Source: an uncultured Thiocystis sp.
GTDB taxonomy: Bacteria > Pseudomonadota > Gammaproteobacteria > Chromatiales > Chromatiaceae
DNA length: 43,788 nucleotides
Direction: 5' to 3'
NCBI RefSeq assembly: GCF_903866365.1
Contig: NZ_CAIPNF010000058.1
Coordinates: 1-43,788 of the forward strand
In this document: piece by piece, positions 16,765 through 24,366 of the stretch
Layout of the letters: every line of letters begins with the position of its first letter
Position numbering within the stretch: position 1 is the first letter of the stretch
The notes under the pieces: generated by a model
What the model was told of the DNA's origin: nothing
The model's database searches: none
Seen by the model: only the letters and a program-made list of their open reading frames with translations
Position numbers and translations under genes: made by a program

Positions 16765-19101
16765 ATGTACACCATCGTTCGTCACCAGGTTTTCTCCGAG
16801 ACCACCTTCCTGTGGGAGGTGCTGGCCCCCGACGTGGCCCAGGCCGCGCAGCCCGGTCAATTCGTGATGCTCCGACTCCACGAGGGCGGGGAGCGGATCC
16901 CGCTGACCGTCGCCGACTTCGACCGCCGCGCGGGAACCGTCACCCTGGTCATCCAGGCGTTCGGGAAGACCACGCGCGAGATGGCGAACGATTACCGGGA
17001 GGGCGACCGGTTCACCGATTTCGTCGGTCCGCTCGGCCGGCCCCAGCACATCGAGAAGGTCGGGCATGTGGCGCTTGTCGGCGGCGGTCTCGGTATCGCG
17101 CCGATCTATCCGCAACTGCGCGCCTTCAAGGCGGCGGGAAACCGCACCACCGGCATCGTCGGATTTCGCGCCAAGCCGCTGGTCTTCTGGGAAGACCGGT
17201 TCCGCGCCTATTGCGACGAACTCATGGTCTGCACCGATGACGGCAGCTATGGCAGGCCGGGTTTCGTCACGGCGGCGCTGCGGGAGCTTCTGGAGCGCGA
17301 TCCGCCGGATCTGGTGGTGGCCATCGGCCCGCCGCCGATGATGCAGGCCTGCGTCGAAACGACACGCCCCTTCGGCGTCAAGACCCTGGTGAGCCTTAAC
17401 AGCATCATGGTGGACGGGACGGGGATGTGCGGCTCCTGTCGCGTGAGCGTCAACGGAGAGGTTCGGTTCGCCTGTGTCGACGGCCCCGATTTCGATGGCC
17501 ATCAGGTCGATTTCCAGGAATTGATCGCGCGGCAGAAGCGCTTCACGTCGCAGGAGGCAACGGCCAGCGAGGGCTACGCGCATGTCTGCGAACTCGAACG
17601 GAAACTCTTCGAGGAAGATCAGCGAAATTACAAAAAGATCAAGCAGATCAGCCCAACGCAAACGCCGATGCCGGAACGCGATCCGCGGGAGCGCGCGGGG
17701 AATTTCCAGGAGGTCAATCTCGGCTACACCCTTGACATGGCGCTCCAGGAGGCCGAGCGGTGTCTCCAGTGCGGCAATCCCAAGTGCATTGCCGGCTGTC
17801 CCGTGCAGATCGATATCCCGCGCTTCATCCGCCATCTCCTGGTGCGCGATATCGATGGCGCGGCGGCCGTGATCCGCGAGTCCAACGCCTTTCCCTCCAT
17901 TTGCGGTCGTGTCTGTCCCCAGGAGACACAGTGCGAGGAGCACTGCGTCATCGGCGCGAAGGTGGAGCCGGTCGCTATCGGACGCCTGGAGCGCTTCGTC
18001 GGCGATCACGCCAAGCCGGCCAGAATCGCGCCCACCTCGGTCGAGAAACCGCTCGGGCGGGTGGCCATCTGCGGATCTGGCCCCGCCGGTTTGGCCGCCG
18101 CGGCCGATCTGGCGAAAGCGGGCTGCGACGTGACGATCTACGAGGCGCTCCATGTGGTCGGCGGCGTCCTCCAGTTCGGCATCCCCGCCTTCCGTCTGCC
18201 CCGCGAGATCATCGCGCGCGAGGTTCAGCAGTTGCGCGACCAGGGAGTCGAGATCGCGACCAATAAGGTCATCGGTCGCACCTTCACGGTTCCGCAACTG
18301 ATCCAGGAGATGGGCTACGATGCCGTCTTTCTCGGTATCGGCGCCGGCGCGCCGACCTTTCTCGGGATTCCCGGCGAGCACGCCGCCACGGTCTACAGCG
18401 CCAACGAATTTCTCACCCGCGTCAATTTGATGGGGGGCGACCGCTTCCCCCATGTCGATACCCCGATCCGGGTTGGCCAGGGCGTGGTGGTGGTCGGCGC
18501 CGGGAATACCGCCATGGACTGTCTGCGCGTCGCGAAGCGGCTGGGGGCTCAACGGGTGACCTGCGTCTATCGCCGTTCCGAGGCCGAGGCGCCGGCGCGC
18601 CTCGAAGAACTCCGGCACGCCCGGGAGGAAGGCATCGAGTTTTTCTTTCTGCACAGCCCGGTCGAGGTGCTCGTCGATGCCGAGGGCAACGTGACCGGCA
18701 TGAAGGTCGAAAAGATGGCGCTGGGCGAGCCCGACGAGCGCGGGCGTCGCCGTCCCTTGCCGACCGGCGAACGTTTCGACATCGTCTGCGATACCGTCAT
18801 CTCCGCGCTCGGTACCCGGGCCAACACGCTCGTCACCGAATCCACCCCGAATCTCGCGCTCGACACCCGCGGCTACATCGCGGCCGACGACGGCGGTCAC
18901 GCATCGACGCAGGCCACCAATCTGCCCGGCGTGTTCGCGGGCGGCGATATCGTCAACGGCGGCGCCACCGTGATTCTGGCGATGGGCGCCGGGCGGCGCG
19001 CGGCCCGATCGATCGAAACCTATCTGCGGCTTGGCAAGAAGTGGCCCATCACCGCGACCGATGTCGCGGAGCTGGCGACGCGGCGGGCTGGAGAATGCTG
19101 A
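16765..19101 (+). CDS. Fused NfnA-NfnB / SudB-SudA type flavin iron-sulfur oxidoreductase
   Basis: A single 778-residue protein joining two subunits that are usually separate. Residues 1-280 match the small subunit (NfnA/SudB): RIPLTVADF at 44-52 for FAD, VALVGGGLGIAPIYP near 102 for NAD, and a [2Fe-2S] site at C222, C225, C237, with D217 a possible fourth ligand. Residues about 300-778 match the large subunit (NfnB/SudA, glutamate-synthase beta-like): cysteines 333/336/341/345 and 380/384/390/394 for two [4Fe-4S] clusters, a VAICGSGPAGLAAA Rossmann motif near 433 for FAD, VVVVGAGNTAMDCLR near 574 for NAD(P)H, and GVFAGGDIVNGGATV near 722. Such enzymes couple NADH, NADPH and ferredoxin by electron bifurcation, or act as sulfide dehydrogenase/polysulfide reductase. 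Which role applies cannot be read. The stop overlaps the region of the next gene's start. Confidence 0.9.
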   Translation: MYTIVRHQVFSETTFLWEVLAPDVAQAAQPGQFVMLRLHEGGERIPLTVADFDRRAGTVTLVIQAFGKTTREMANDYREGDRFTDFVGPLGRPQHIEKVGHVALVGGGLGIAPIYPQLRAFKAAGNRTTGIVGFRAKPLVFWEDRFRAYCDELMVCTDDGSYGRPGFVTAALRELLERDPPDLVVAIGPPPMMQACVETTRPFGVKTLVSLNSIMVDGTGMCGSCRVSVNGEVRFACVDGPDFDGHQVDFQELIARQKRFTSQEATASEGYAHVCELERKLFEEDQRNYKKIKQISPTQTPMPERDPRERAGNFQEVNLGYTLDMALQEAERCLQCGNPKCIAGCPVQIDIPRFIRHLLVRDIDGAAAVIRESNAFPSICGRVCPQETQCEEHCVIGAKVEPVAIGRLERFVGDHAKPARIAPTSVEKPLGRVAICGSGPAGLAAAADLAKAGCDVTIYEALHVVGGVLQFGIPAFRLPREIIAREVQQLRDQGVEIATNKVIGRTFTVPQLIQEMGYDAVFLGIGAGAPTFLGIPGEHAATVYSANEFLTRVNLMGGDRFPHVDTPIRVGQGVVVVGAGNTAMDCLRVAKRLGAQRVTCVYRRSEAEAPARLEELRHAREEGIEFFFLHSPVEVLVDAEGNVTGMKVEKMALGEPDERGRRRPLPTGERFDIVCDTVISALGTRANTLVTESTPNLALDTRGYIAADDGGHASTQATNLPGVFAGGDIVNGGATVILAMGAGRRAARSIETYLRLGKKWPITATDVAELATRRAGEC

Positions 19102-19109
19102 GTGTGAGC

Positions 19110-21278
19110 ATGACGGCCAGACTCCAAAAAACCTGGATCCTGGCGACCCTAATGCTGTCGTTCCTGATCGCCGGCTGCGATGACTCGCCCTGGAACGACC
19201 CCTATCCGGCGTCGGACGCCGACAGCAACACGGTGTACAGCTCGTTTGACGAACGGCCCAAGCATCTGGATCCCGCGCGTTCCTACAGCGCCAACGAATA
19301 CGCCTTTTTGGCGCAGATCTACGAGCCGCCGCTTCAGTATCATTTCCTGCTGCGCCCCTATCGTCTGGTGCCGCTGTCGGCCGCCGAGGTTCCGGTCGCG
19401 CGTTATTTCGACGCGGCGGGCAATCCCTTGCCGGAGGATACGCCCGCCGCGGACATCGCCCGCAGCGACTATCTGATTCGCATCCAGCCGGGGATGCGTT
19501 TTCAGCCGCATCCGGCGTTCGCCCAGGATGCCGAGGGTCGCTTTCGGTATCACGCGCTGACGGCGGCGGATCTGGATGGCATCAATCGTCTGGCCGACTT
19601 CCCGGAGGTCGGCACCCGCGAACTGACCGCCGAGGATTTCGTTTATCAGATCAAACGACTCGCCGCGTCCTGGCTGCACTCGCCGATCGCGGGCGTGATG
19701 GGTCAGCATATTGTCGGTTTTCAGGAGCTTGCCGGGCAGCTTGAGTCGGCGGCAGGGCAGGGGCCGCTGGAACAGGCCGAAACCCTGCGCCAGTCCAGTC
19801 TGGCGGGCGTCGAGGCGGTGGATCGCGACCGCTTTCGGATCAGCCTCAAGGGGAAATATCCGCAATTCGCCTATTGGCTGGCGATGCCTTTTTTTGCTCC
19901 GATGCCCTGGGAGGCAGAGGTCTTTTACGCGCAGCCGGGGCTGGCCGAGCGCAACATTACGCTCGATTGGTATCCGGTTGGCAGCGGCCCCTTTTTCCTG
20001 AGCGAAAACAATCCGAATCTGCGCATGGTGCTGGAGCGCAACCCGAATTTTCATGGCGAGTCCTATCCGACCGAGGGGATGCCGGGCGATGTCGAATCCG
20101 GCATTCTGGCCGATGCAGGCAAACCGATTCCCTTCGTCGATCGCGCCATCTACAGCCTTGAAAAAGAAGAAATCCCGCGCTGGAACAAATTCCTTCAGGG
20201 CTATTACGACAGTTCCGGCATCGCCTCGGACGCCTTCGATCAGGCGGTGCAGATCGATGTCGAGGGCGAGCCGATCCTGACCGATGCGATGCGCAAACAA
20301 GGAATCTCGCTGCTGACCTCGGTGGAGCCTTCCAGCTTTTATCTGGGGTTCAACATGCTCGATCCGGTCATCGGCGGCGATTCGCCGCGCGCCCATCTGT
20401 TGCGTCGCGCCATCTCCATCGCCCTGGATTACGAGGAATTCATTTCGATCTTCACGAATGGGCGCGGCGTGGTGGCGCAGGGGCCGATTCCGCCGGGGAT
20501 TTTCGGCTATCGCGAGGGCGAGTCGGGGATCAACCCCTTCGTCTACGAATGGCGCGACGGTCGACCGGTACGCCGGAGTCTCGACGAGGCCAAGGTGCTG
20601 ATGGAACAGGCCGGCTATCCGGACGGCATCGAGCGCGAGACCGGCCGCACGCTGACCATCAACTATGAGGCGGTCGCGACCGGGCCGGATGATCGCGCCC
20701 GTCTGAACTGGATTCGCAAACAATTCGCCAAACTCGGGATCGATCTCGTCATCCGCTCGACCGACTACAACCGTTTCCAGGATAAGTTGCGCAACGGCAC
20801 CGGACAGGTCTTCATGTTCGGCTGGAACGCGGACTATCCGGACCCCGAGAATTTCCTTTTTCTGCTGTATGGACCCAATGGCAAGGTCGAGCATCAGGGC
20901 GAAAACGCGGCCAATTACGCCAACCCCGAGTTCGATCGACTGTTCGATGAGATGAAGTTCATGGACGACGGTCCCGAGCGTCAGGCCATCCTCGATCGGC
21001 TGGTGGAGATCGCGCGCACCGACGCGCCCTGGATCTGGGGCTTCCATCCCAAGGCATTCAGCCTGCATCATCAATGGATGGCGAACGCCTACCCCAATCA
21101 GATGGCCAACAACACCCTGAAATATCGCCGGATCGATCCCGAGCTACGCCAGCGGCTGCGCCAGGACTGGAACCAGCCGGTGCTCTGGCCGCTGTGGGTC
21201 GGCGCCGGTCTGCTGGTGGCGCTGGTGCTGCCGGCCTGGTGGCTGGTGCGTCGGCGCGAGCGGAGGACCGCCCTGTGA
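19110..21278 (+). CDS. Peptide-type ABC transporter substrate-binding lipoprotein with C-terminal membrane anchor
   Basis: A 722-residue family 5 extracellular solute-binding protein. The N-terminus MTARLQKTWILATLMLSF leads to a lipobox LIAGC with the acylated Cys at 23. The mature part shows family features: DERPKHLDPARSYSANEY near 45, RNPNFHG near 310 and FGWNADYPDPENFLFLLYG near 570. Unusually, a strong hydrophobic segment follows at about residues 690-711 (PLWVGAGLLVALVLPAWWL), with a basic tail RRRERR. The protein would therefore be anchored at both ends. An in-frame ATG at 19095 overlaps the upstream stop and sits too close to its GGAG; I favour 19110, but the start is uncertain. Length exceeds DppA/OppA (about 530) and is nearer YejA. 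It overlaps the permease gene by 4 bp. Ligands are probably peptides. Confidence 0.85.
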   Translation: MTARLQKTWILATLMLSFLIAGCDDSPWNDPYPASDADSNTVYSSFDERPKHLDPARSYSANEYAFLAQIYEPPLQYHFLLRPYRLVPLSAAEVPVARYFDAAGNPLPEDTPAADIARSDYLIRIQPGMRFQPHPAFAQDAEGRFRYHALTAADLDGINRLADFPEVGTRELTAEDFVYQIKRLAASWLHSPIAGVMGQHIVGFQELAGQLESAAGQGPLEQAETLRQSSLAGVEAVDRDRFRISLKGKYPQFAYWLAMPFFAPMPWEAEVFYAQPGLAERNITLDWYPVGSGPFFLSENNPNLRMVLERNPNFHGESYPTEGMPGDVESGILADAGKPIPFVDRAIYSLEKEEIPRWNKFLQGYYDSSGIASDAFDQAVQIDVEGEPILTDAMRKQGISLLTSVEPSSFYLGFNMLDPVIGGDSPRAHLLRRAISIALDYEEFISIFTNGRGVVAQGPIPPGIFGYREGESGINPFVYEWRDGRPVRRSLDEAKVLMEQAGYPDGIERETGRTLTINYEAVATGPDDRARLNWIRKQFAKLGIDLVIRSTDYNRFQDKLRNGTGQVFMFGWNADYPDPENFLFLLYGPNGKVEHQGENAANYANPEFDRLFDEMKFMDDGPERQAILDRLVEIARTDAPWIWGFHPKAFSLHHQWMANAYPNQMANNTLKYRRIDPELRQRLRQDWNQPVLWPLWVGAGLLVALVLPAWWLVRRRERRTAL

Positions 21279-22252
21279 CCGCCTATCTCCTGCGTCGACT
21301 GCTCTATGCCGTGCCGATCCTGATCGGCGTGAATCTGCTCACCTTCGTGCTCTTTTTCGTGGTCAATTCGCCCGACGACATGGCCCGCATGCATCTGGGC
21401 GAAAAACGGGTGACCGAGGAGGCCGTCCAGACCTGGAAACAGTCGCATGGCTACGATAAACCGCTAATCTTCAATCCCGAGGCGACTGGACTCGCGCGCT
21501 TGACCGACACCATCTTTTTCGAGAAATCGGTCCGGCTGTTCGCTTTCCAGTTCGGCTCTTCCGACGATGGGCGCGATATCGGCTACGACATTTCGCAGCG
21601 GATGTGGCCCAGCCTCGCCATCGCAATCCCCGTGCTGCTGGTCGGGCTGGCCTTCAATATCAGCTATGCGCTCTTCATCGTCCTGTTCCGGGCGACCTAT
21701 GTGGATATCGGCAGCGTCGTGCTGCTGGTCGCCATGCTGTCCATTTCCAGCCTCTTTTACATCATTGGCGGTCAGTTCATCCTCGGCAAACTGTTCCACC
21801 TGGCCCCGATCTCCGGCTACGACACCGGCCTGAACGCCTGGAAATTCCTCATCCTGCCCGTGATCGTCGGGGTGATCGGCGGCATCGGCGCCGGCACCCG
21901 CTGGTATCGCACACTCTTTCTGGAAGAGATCGCCAAGGATTATGTCCGCACCGCGCGCGCCAAGGGCTTAAGCGAAAGTCGCGTGCTCTTTCGGCATGTG
22001 CTGGGCAACGCGCTCATCCCCATCCTGACCGGCGTGGTGGTGGTGCTGCCGCTGCTGTTCATGGGCAGTCTCATCACCGAGTCCTTTTTCGGCATTCCGG
22101 GGCTTGGCAGCTACACCATCGACGCCATCGGCAATCAGGATTTCGCTATTGTCCGTTCCATGGTGTTTCTGGGCGCCGTGCTCTACATCCTGGGGCTGAT
22201 CCTGACCGACATCTCCTATACCCTGGTCGACCCGCGGGTCAGGCTGCAATGA
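21275..22252 (+). CDS. Peptide-type ABC transporter permease (DppB/YejB-like)
   Basis: A 325-residue inner-membrane permease. It starts at GTG 21275, with CGGAGGA about 9 bases upstream and a 4-bp overlap with the binding-protein gene. The N-terminus TAYLLRRLLYAVPILIGVN is the classic DppB/OppB opening. About six membrane helices follow. The cytoplasmic EAA-type loop reads YVRTARAKGLSESRVLFRHV (near residue 225), and the C-terminus ILTDISYTLVDPRVRL is typical. A longer upstream frame (to 21074) overlaps the lipoprotein gene and is rejected. It pairs with the second permease 13 bp downstream. Confidence 0.93.
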   Translation: MTAYLLRRLLYAVPILIGVNLLTFVLFFVVNSPDDMARMHLGEKRVTEEAVQTWKQSHGYDKPLIFNPEATGLARLTDTIFFEKSVRLFAFQFGSSDDGRDIGYDISQRMWPSLAIAIPVLLVGLAFNISYALFIVLFRATYVDIGSVVLLVAMLSISSLFYIIGGQFILGKLFHLAPISGYDTGLNAWKFLILPVIVGVIGGIGAGTRWYRTLFLEEIAKDYVRTARAKGLSESRVLFRHVLGNALIPILTGVVVVLPLLFMGSLITESFFGIPGLGSYTIDAIGNQDFAIVRSMVFLGAVLYILGLILTDISYTLVDPRVRLQ

Positions 22253-22265
22253 GGTCGCCGTCGCC

Positions 22266-23690
22266 ATGCCCTTGATGCCGGTTGTCCTCTGGACCGATGC
22301 GCTGGTCTTTCTGCTGATCGCGCTGGGGCTGATTTTCGGTCTCCATGCCGCGCGCCACGAACATCTGCGCGCGCCTTGGCGGCGCGTCGTGCGCTCGCGG
22401 GTCGGGGTCGCGACCCTGGTCGTGCTGAGTGCATACGGCCTGATCGGATTGCTCGATACGGTGCATTTTCGACTCAAAACGGATCAGCCGGCAGCCAGCA
22501 CCGAACCTCAACACGCACAGTTCGCGCCCGAGGTTCTGAGCCTGCTCGACGTGGCGCTGAGCGGATTGCGCGCGCGTCAGGAAAAGACCTATTCGGCGCC
22601 CTTCGCGACGCATCTGTTCGTCAAGGAGGCCATTCAACTGCCCGACGGCCCCCTGATCCGCGATTATCCGCGACTCGCACACGGCGGCAGCCATCTCGCC
22701 GACCCCGCGACCGAGCGCGGCCTGGACATCGCCTTCCGCGCGCTGCTCGGGATGTTCAAGGGGCTGCTCGCCTGGGGTCTGATTGGCGCCGGAATCCTCT
22801 GGCGGCTCGCACGTCGGCGTGGCGAGCCCATGGCGGCGATCCGGGCCGACATCCTGGCTGGGCGCACCGCGATCCCCTGGCGCACCGCGCTGGCGATGCT
22901 CGGTCTGCTCCTGGTCGGCGGCTTCGTCGCCGCCGAGCTCGCGGCGAGCTATCACATCCTGGGCACCGACAAAGTCGGCGAGGATGTCTTTTTTCAGACG
23001 CTCAAGAGCATCCGCACCGGCCTGCTGATCGGCACCCTCACCACCCTGGTGATGCTCCCCGCCGCCCTCCTGCTCGGCATCGCGGCCGGTTATTTCCGGG
23101 GCTGGGTGGACGATGTCATCCAGTATCTCTACACCACGCTGAATTCGATCCCCGGCGTGCTGTTGATCGCCGCCGCCATCCTCATGCTTCAGGTCTACAT
23201 GAGCAACCACGCGGACGACTTCGCGAGTCTGGTCGAGCGCGCCGATCTGCGCCTGCTCTTCCTCTGTTTGATTCTGGGCGTCACCAGTTGGACCGGGCTG
23301 TGCCGGCTCTTGCGCGGGGAGGCGCTGAAACTGCGCGAGGTCGATTATGTCCAGGCCGCGTCGGCCCTGGGGGTCGGGCATTTCACCATCCTCGGCCGCC
23401 ATCTGCTGCCGAACGTGATGCATATCGTGCTCATCACCTTGGTGCTGGACTTCAGCGGACTGGTGCTGGCCGAGGCGGTGCTCTCCTATGTCAACATCGG
23501 CGTCGACCCGACCATGAATTCCTGGGGCAACATGATCAACAGCGCCCGCCTCGAACTGGCGCGCGATCCAGTGGTCTGGTGGTCGCTGACCGCCGCCTTT
23601 GTGTTTATGTTCACCCTGGTGCTGGCGGCCAACCTCTTCGCCGACGTGGTCCGGGATGCCTTCGATCCGCGCTTGCGGGGGGTAAACTAA
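22266..23690 (+). CDS. Peptide-type ABC transporter permease (DppC/YejE-like), N-terminally extended
   Basis: A 474-residue permease. The conserved C-terminal part (about residues 220-474) carries LGTDKVGEDVFFQTLKSIRTGL, a helix bundle, the EAA loop YVQAASALGVGHFTILGRHL and a final VVRDAFDPRLRGVN. The first roughly 200 residues add three hydrophobic segments (near 10-30, 48-65 and 160-178) and a periplasmic stretch of about 90 residues with no domain I recognise. DppC is about 300 residues and YejE about 340, so this is long. It ends the plus-strand run. The ATPase expected next is absent until 27443, beyond four minus-strand genes. Confidence 0.9.
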   Translation: MPLMPVVLWTDALVFLLIALGLIFGLHAARHEHLRAPWRRVVRSRVGVATLVVLSAYGLIGLLDTVHFRLKTDQPAASTEPQHAQFAPEVLSLLDVALSGLRARQEKTYSAPFATHLFVKEAIQLPDGPLIRDYPRLAHGGSHLADPATERGLDIAFRALLGMFKGLLAWGLIGAGILWRLARRRGEPMAAIRADILAGRTAIPWRTALAMLGLLLVGGFVAAELAASYHILGTDKVGEDVFFQTLKSIRTGLLIGTLTTLVMLPAALLLGIAAGYFRGWVDDVIQYLYTTLNSIPGVLLIAAAILMLQVYMSNHADDFASLVERADLRLLFLCLILGVTSWTGLCRLLRGEALKLREVDYVQAASALGVGHFTILGRHLLPNVMHIVLITLVLDFSGLVLAEAVLSYVNIGVDPTMNSWGNMINSARLELARDPVVWWSLTAAFVFMFTLVLAANLFADVVRDAFDPRLRGVN

Positions 23691-23733
23691 CGCGAGTGCT
23701 GTGTTTTTCATTACCTCGTTTCGGAGAGGACCG

Positions 23734-23961
23734 TCATGTGGCCATGCTGACAGACTCGATCAACTCAATGTCTTTTTTCAGCAGATCGTTCACCATTTCA
23801 TCCAGCGGCAATCCTTTTGCCGCAGCACGCGCCTCGAAATAGGCCGCCACATCCGCTCGCAGCGTCACCGCGATGGTCACGTGTCCGGCAAAGCGGTTGG
23901 GTTTCGCCTCCGAGTAGTCAAAGTGATACTCCGGCAATAGTTCATCTTGCGTTTCGTTCAT
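23734..23961 (-). CDS. brnA: BrnA-type antitoxin (ribbon-helix-helix)
   Basis: A 75-residue protein starting MNETQDELLPEYHFDYSEAK at 23961. The start lies inside the end of the toxin gene (20-bp overlap), with an AAAGAG site upstream. The N-terminal EYHFDYSEAKPNRFA is typical of BrnA. The C-terminal part (VTIAVTLRADVAAYFEARAA, then GLPLDEMVNDLLKKDI) is a ribbon-helix-helix DNA-binding segment. BrnA neutralises BrnT and represses the shared promoter. The gene is convergent with the ABC permease (43 bp apart). Confidence 0.88.
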   Translation of the reverse strand: MNETQDELLPEYHFDYSEAKPNRFAGHVTIAVTLRADVAAYFEARAAAKGLPLDEMVNDLLKKDIELIESVSMAT

Positions 23962-24250
23962 AATCTCTTTGCTCTTTCGGCGTTGCGAGTCTGGCGCTGA
24001 TGATTCGGATGCGGTTGTCATCGACTTCTGTGAAGACGACCAAACACAACTTGCGATCGGTCAAATGGCCGATCATGATCTCGCGCCGCTCCCCTTGCGA
24101 GTGCCAGATATCAGGGAAGATTCTGGCGAGCGGATCGTCGAAAACGACAGTCACGTCAGTGAACGCTAGGCCATGTTTGCTGGCGTTGCGGATGTCTTTG
24201 TGTTGATCCCACTCGAAAATCAAGCTCACATCAGCCGTCTCCCGTTGCAT
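23942..24250 (-). CDS. brnT: BrnT-family ribonuclease toxin
   Basis: A 102-residue BrnT/DUF497 toxin with a RelE-like fold, an mRNA-cleaving RNase in Brucella. Visible features are IFEWDQHKDIRNASKHGLAF near residue 11, VFDDPLAR near 37, ERREIMIGHL near 54, and the C-terminal RIRIISARLATPKEQRDYE. The toxin precedes its antitoxin, the usual order for BrnTA, and they overlap by 20 bp. All conserved positions that I know of appear intact, so an active toxin is likely. It lies 116 bp downstream of the exonuclease-J gene, on the same strand. Confidence 0.9.
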   Translation of the reverse strand: MQRETADVSLIFEWDQHKDIRNASKHGLAFTDVTVVFDDPLARIFPDIWHSQGERREIMIGHLTDRKLCLVVFTEVDDNRIRIISARLATPKEQRDYERNAR

Positions 24251-24366
24251 TCACGGGTCAAGGAATCATGGTGTCTACTCGGGCAAGTCTAGCCTAGCAA
24301 ATCCAAACGCCGTTCCAGCAGGTTGATGGAGAGGAAGTCAGATCCATTCGCATCGCGGCGTCCCGC

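Noticed and set aside
16681-18900. 739-codon open frame antisense to the NfnAB-like gene
   Set aside because: The plus-strand protein has complete cofactor motifs. The antisense translation has no family motifs and arises from GC-rich third positions.
19149-21074. 641-codon open frame antisense to the binding lipoprotein
   Set aside because: Lipobox, binding-protein motifs and operon overlap support the plus strand; the antisense frame has no domain.
23734-24250. BrnTA as proof of a defence island or mobile element
   Set aside because: BrnTA pairs are common single insertions. No integrase, transposase, tRNA target or direct repeats were seen nearby.
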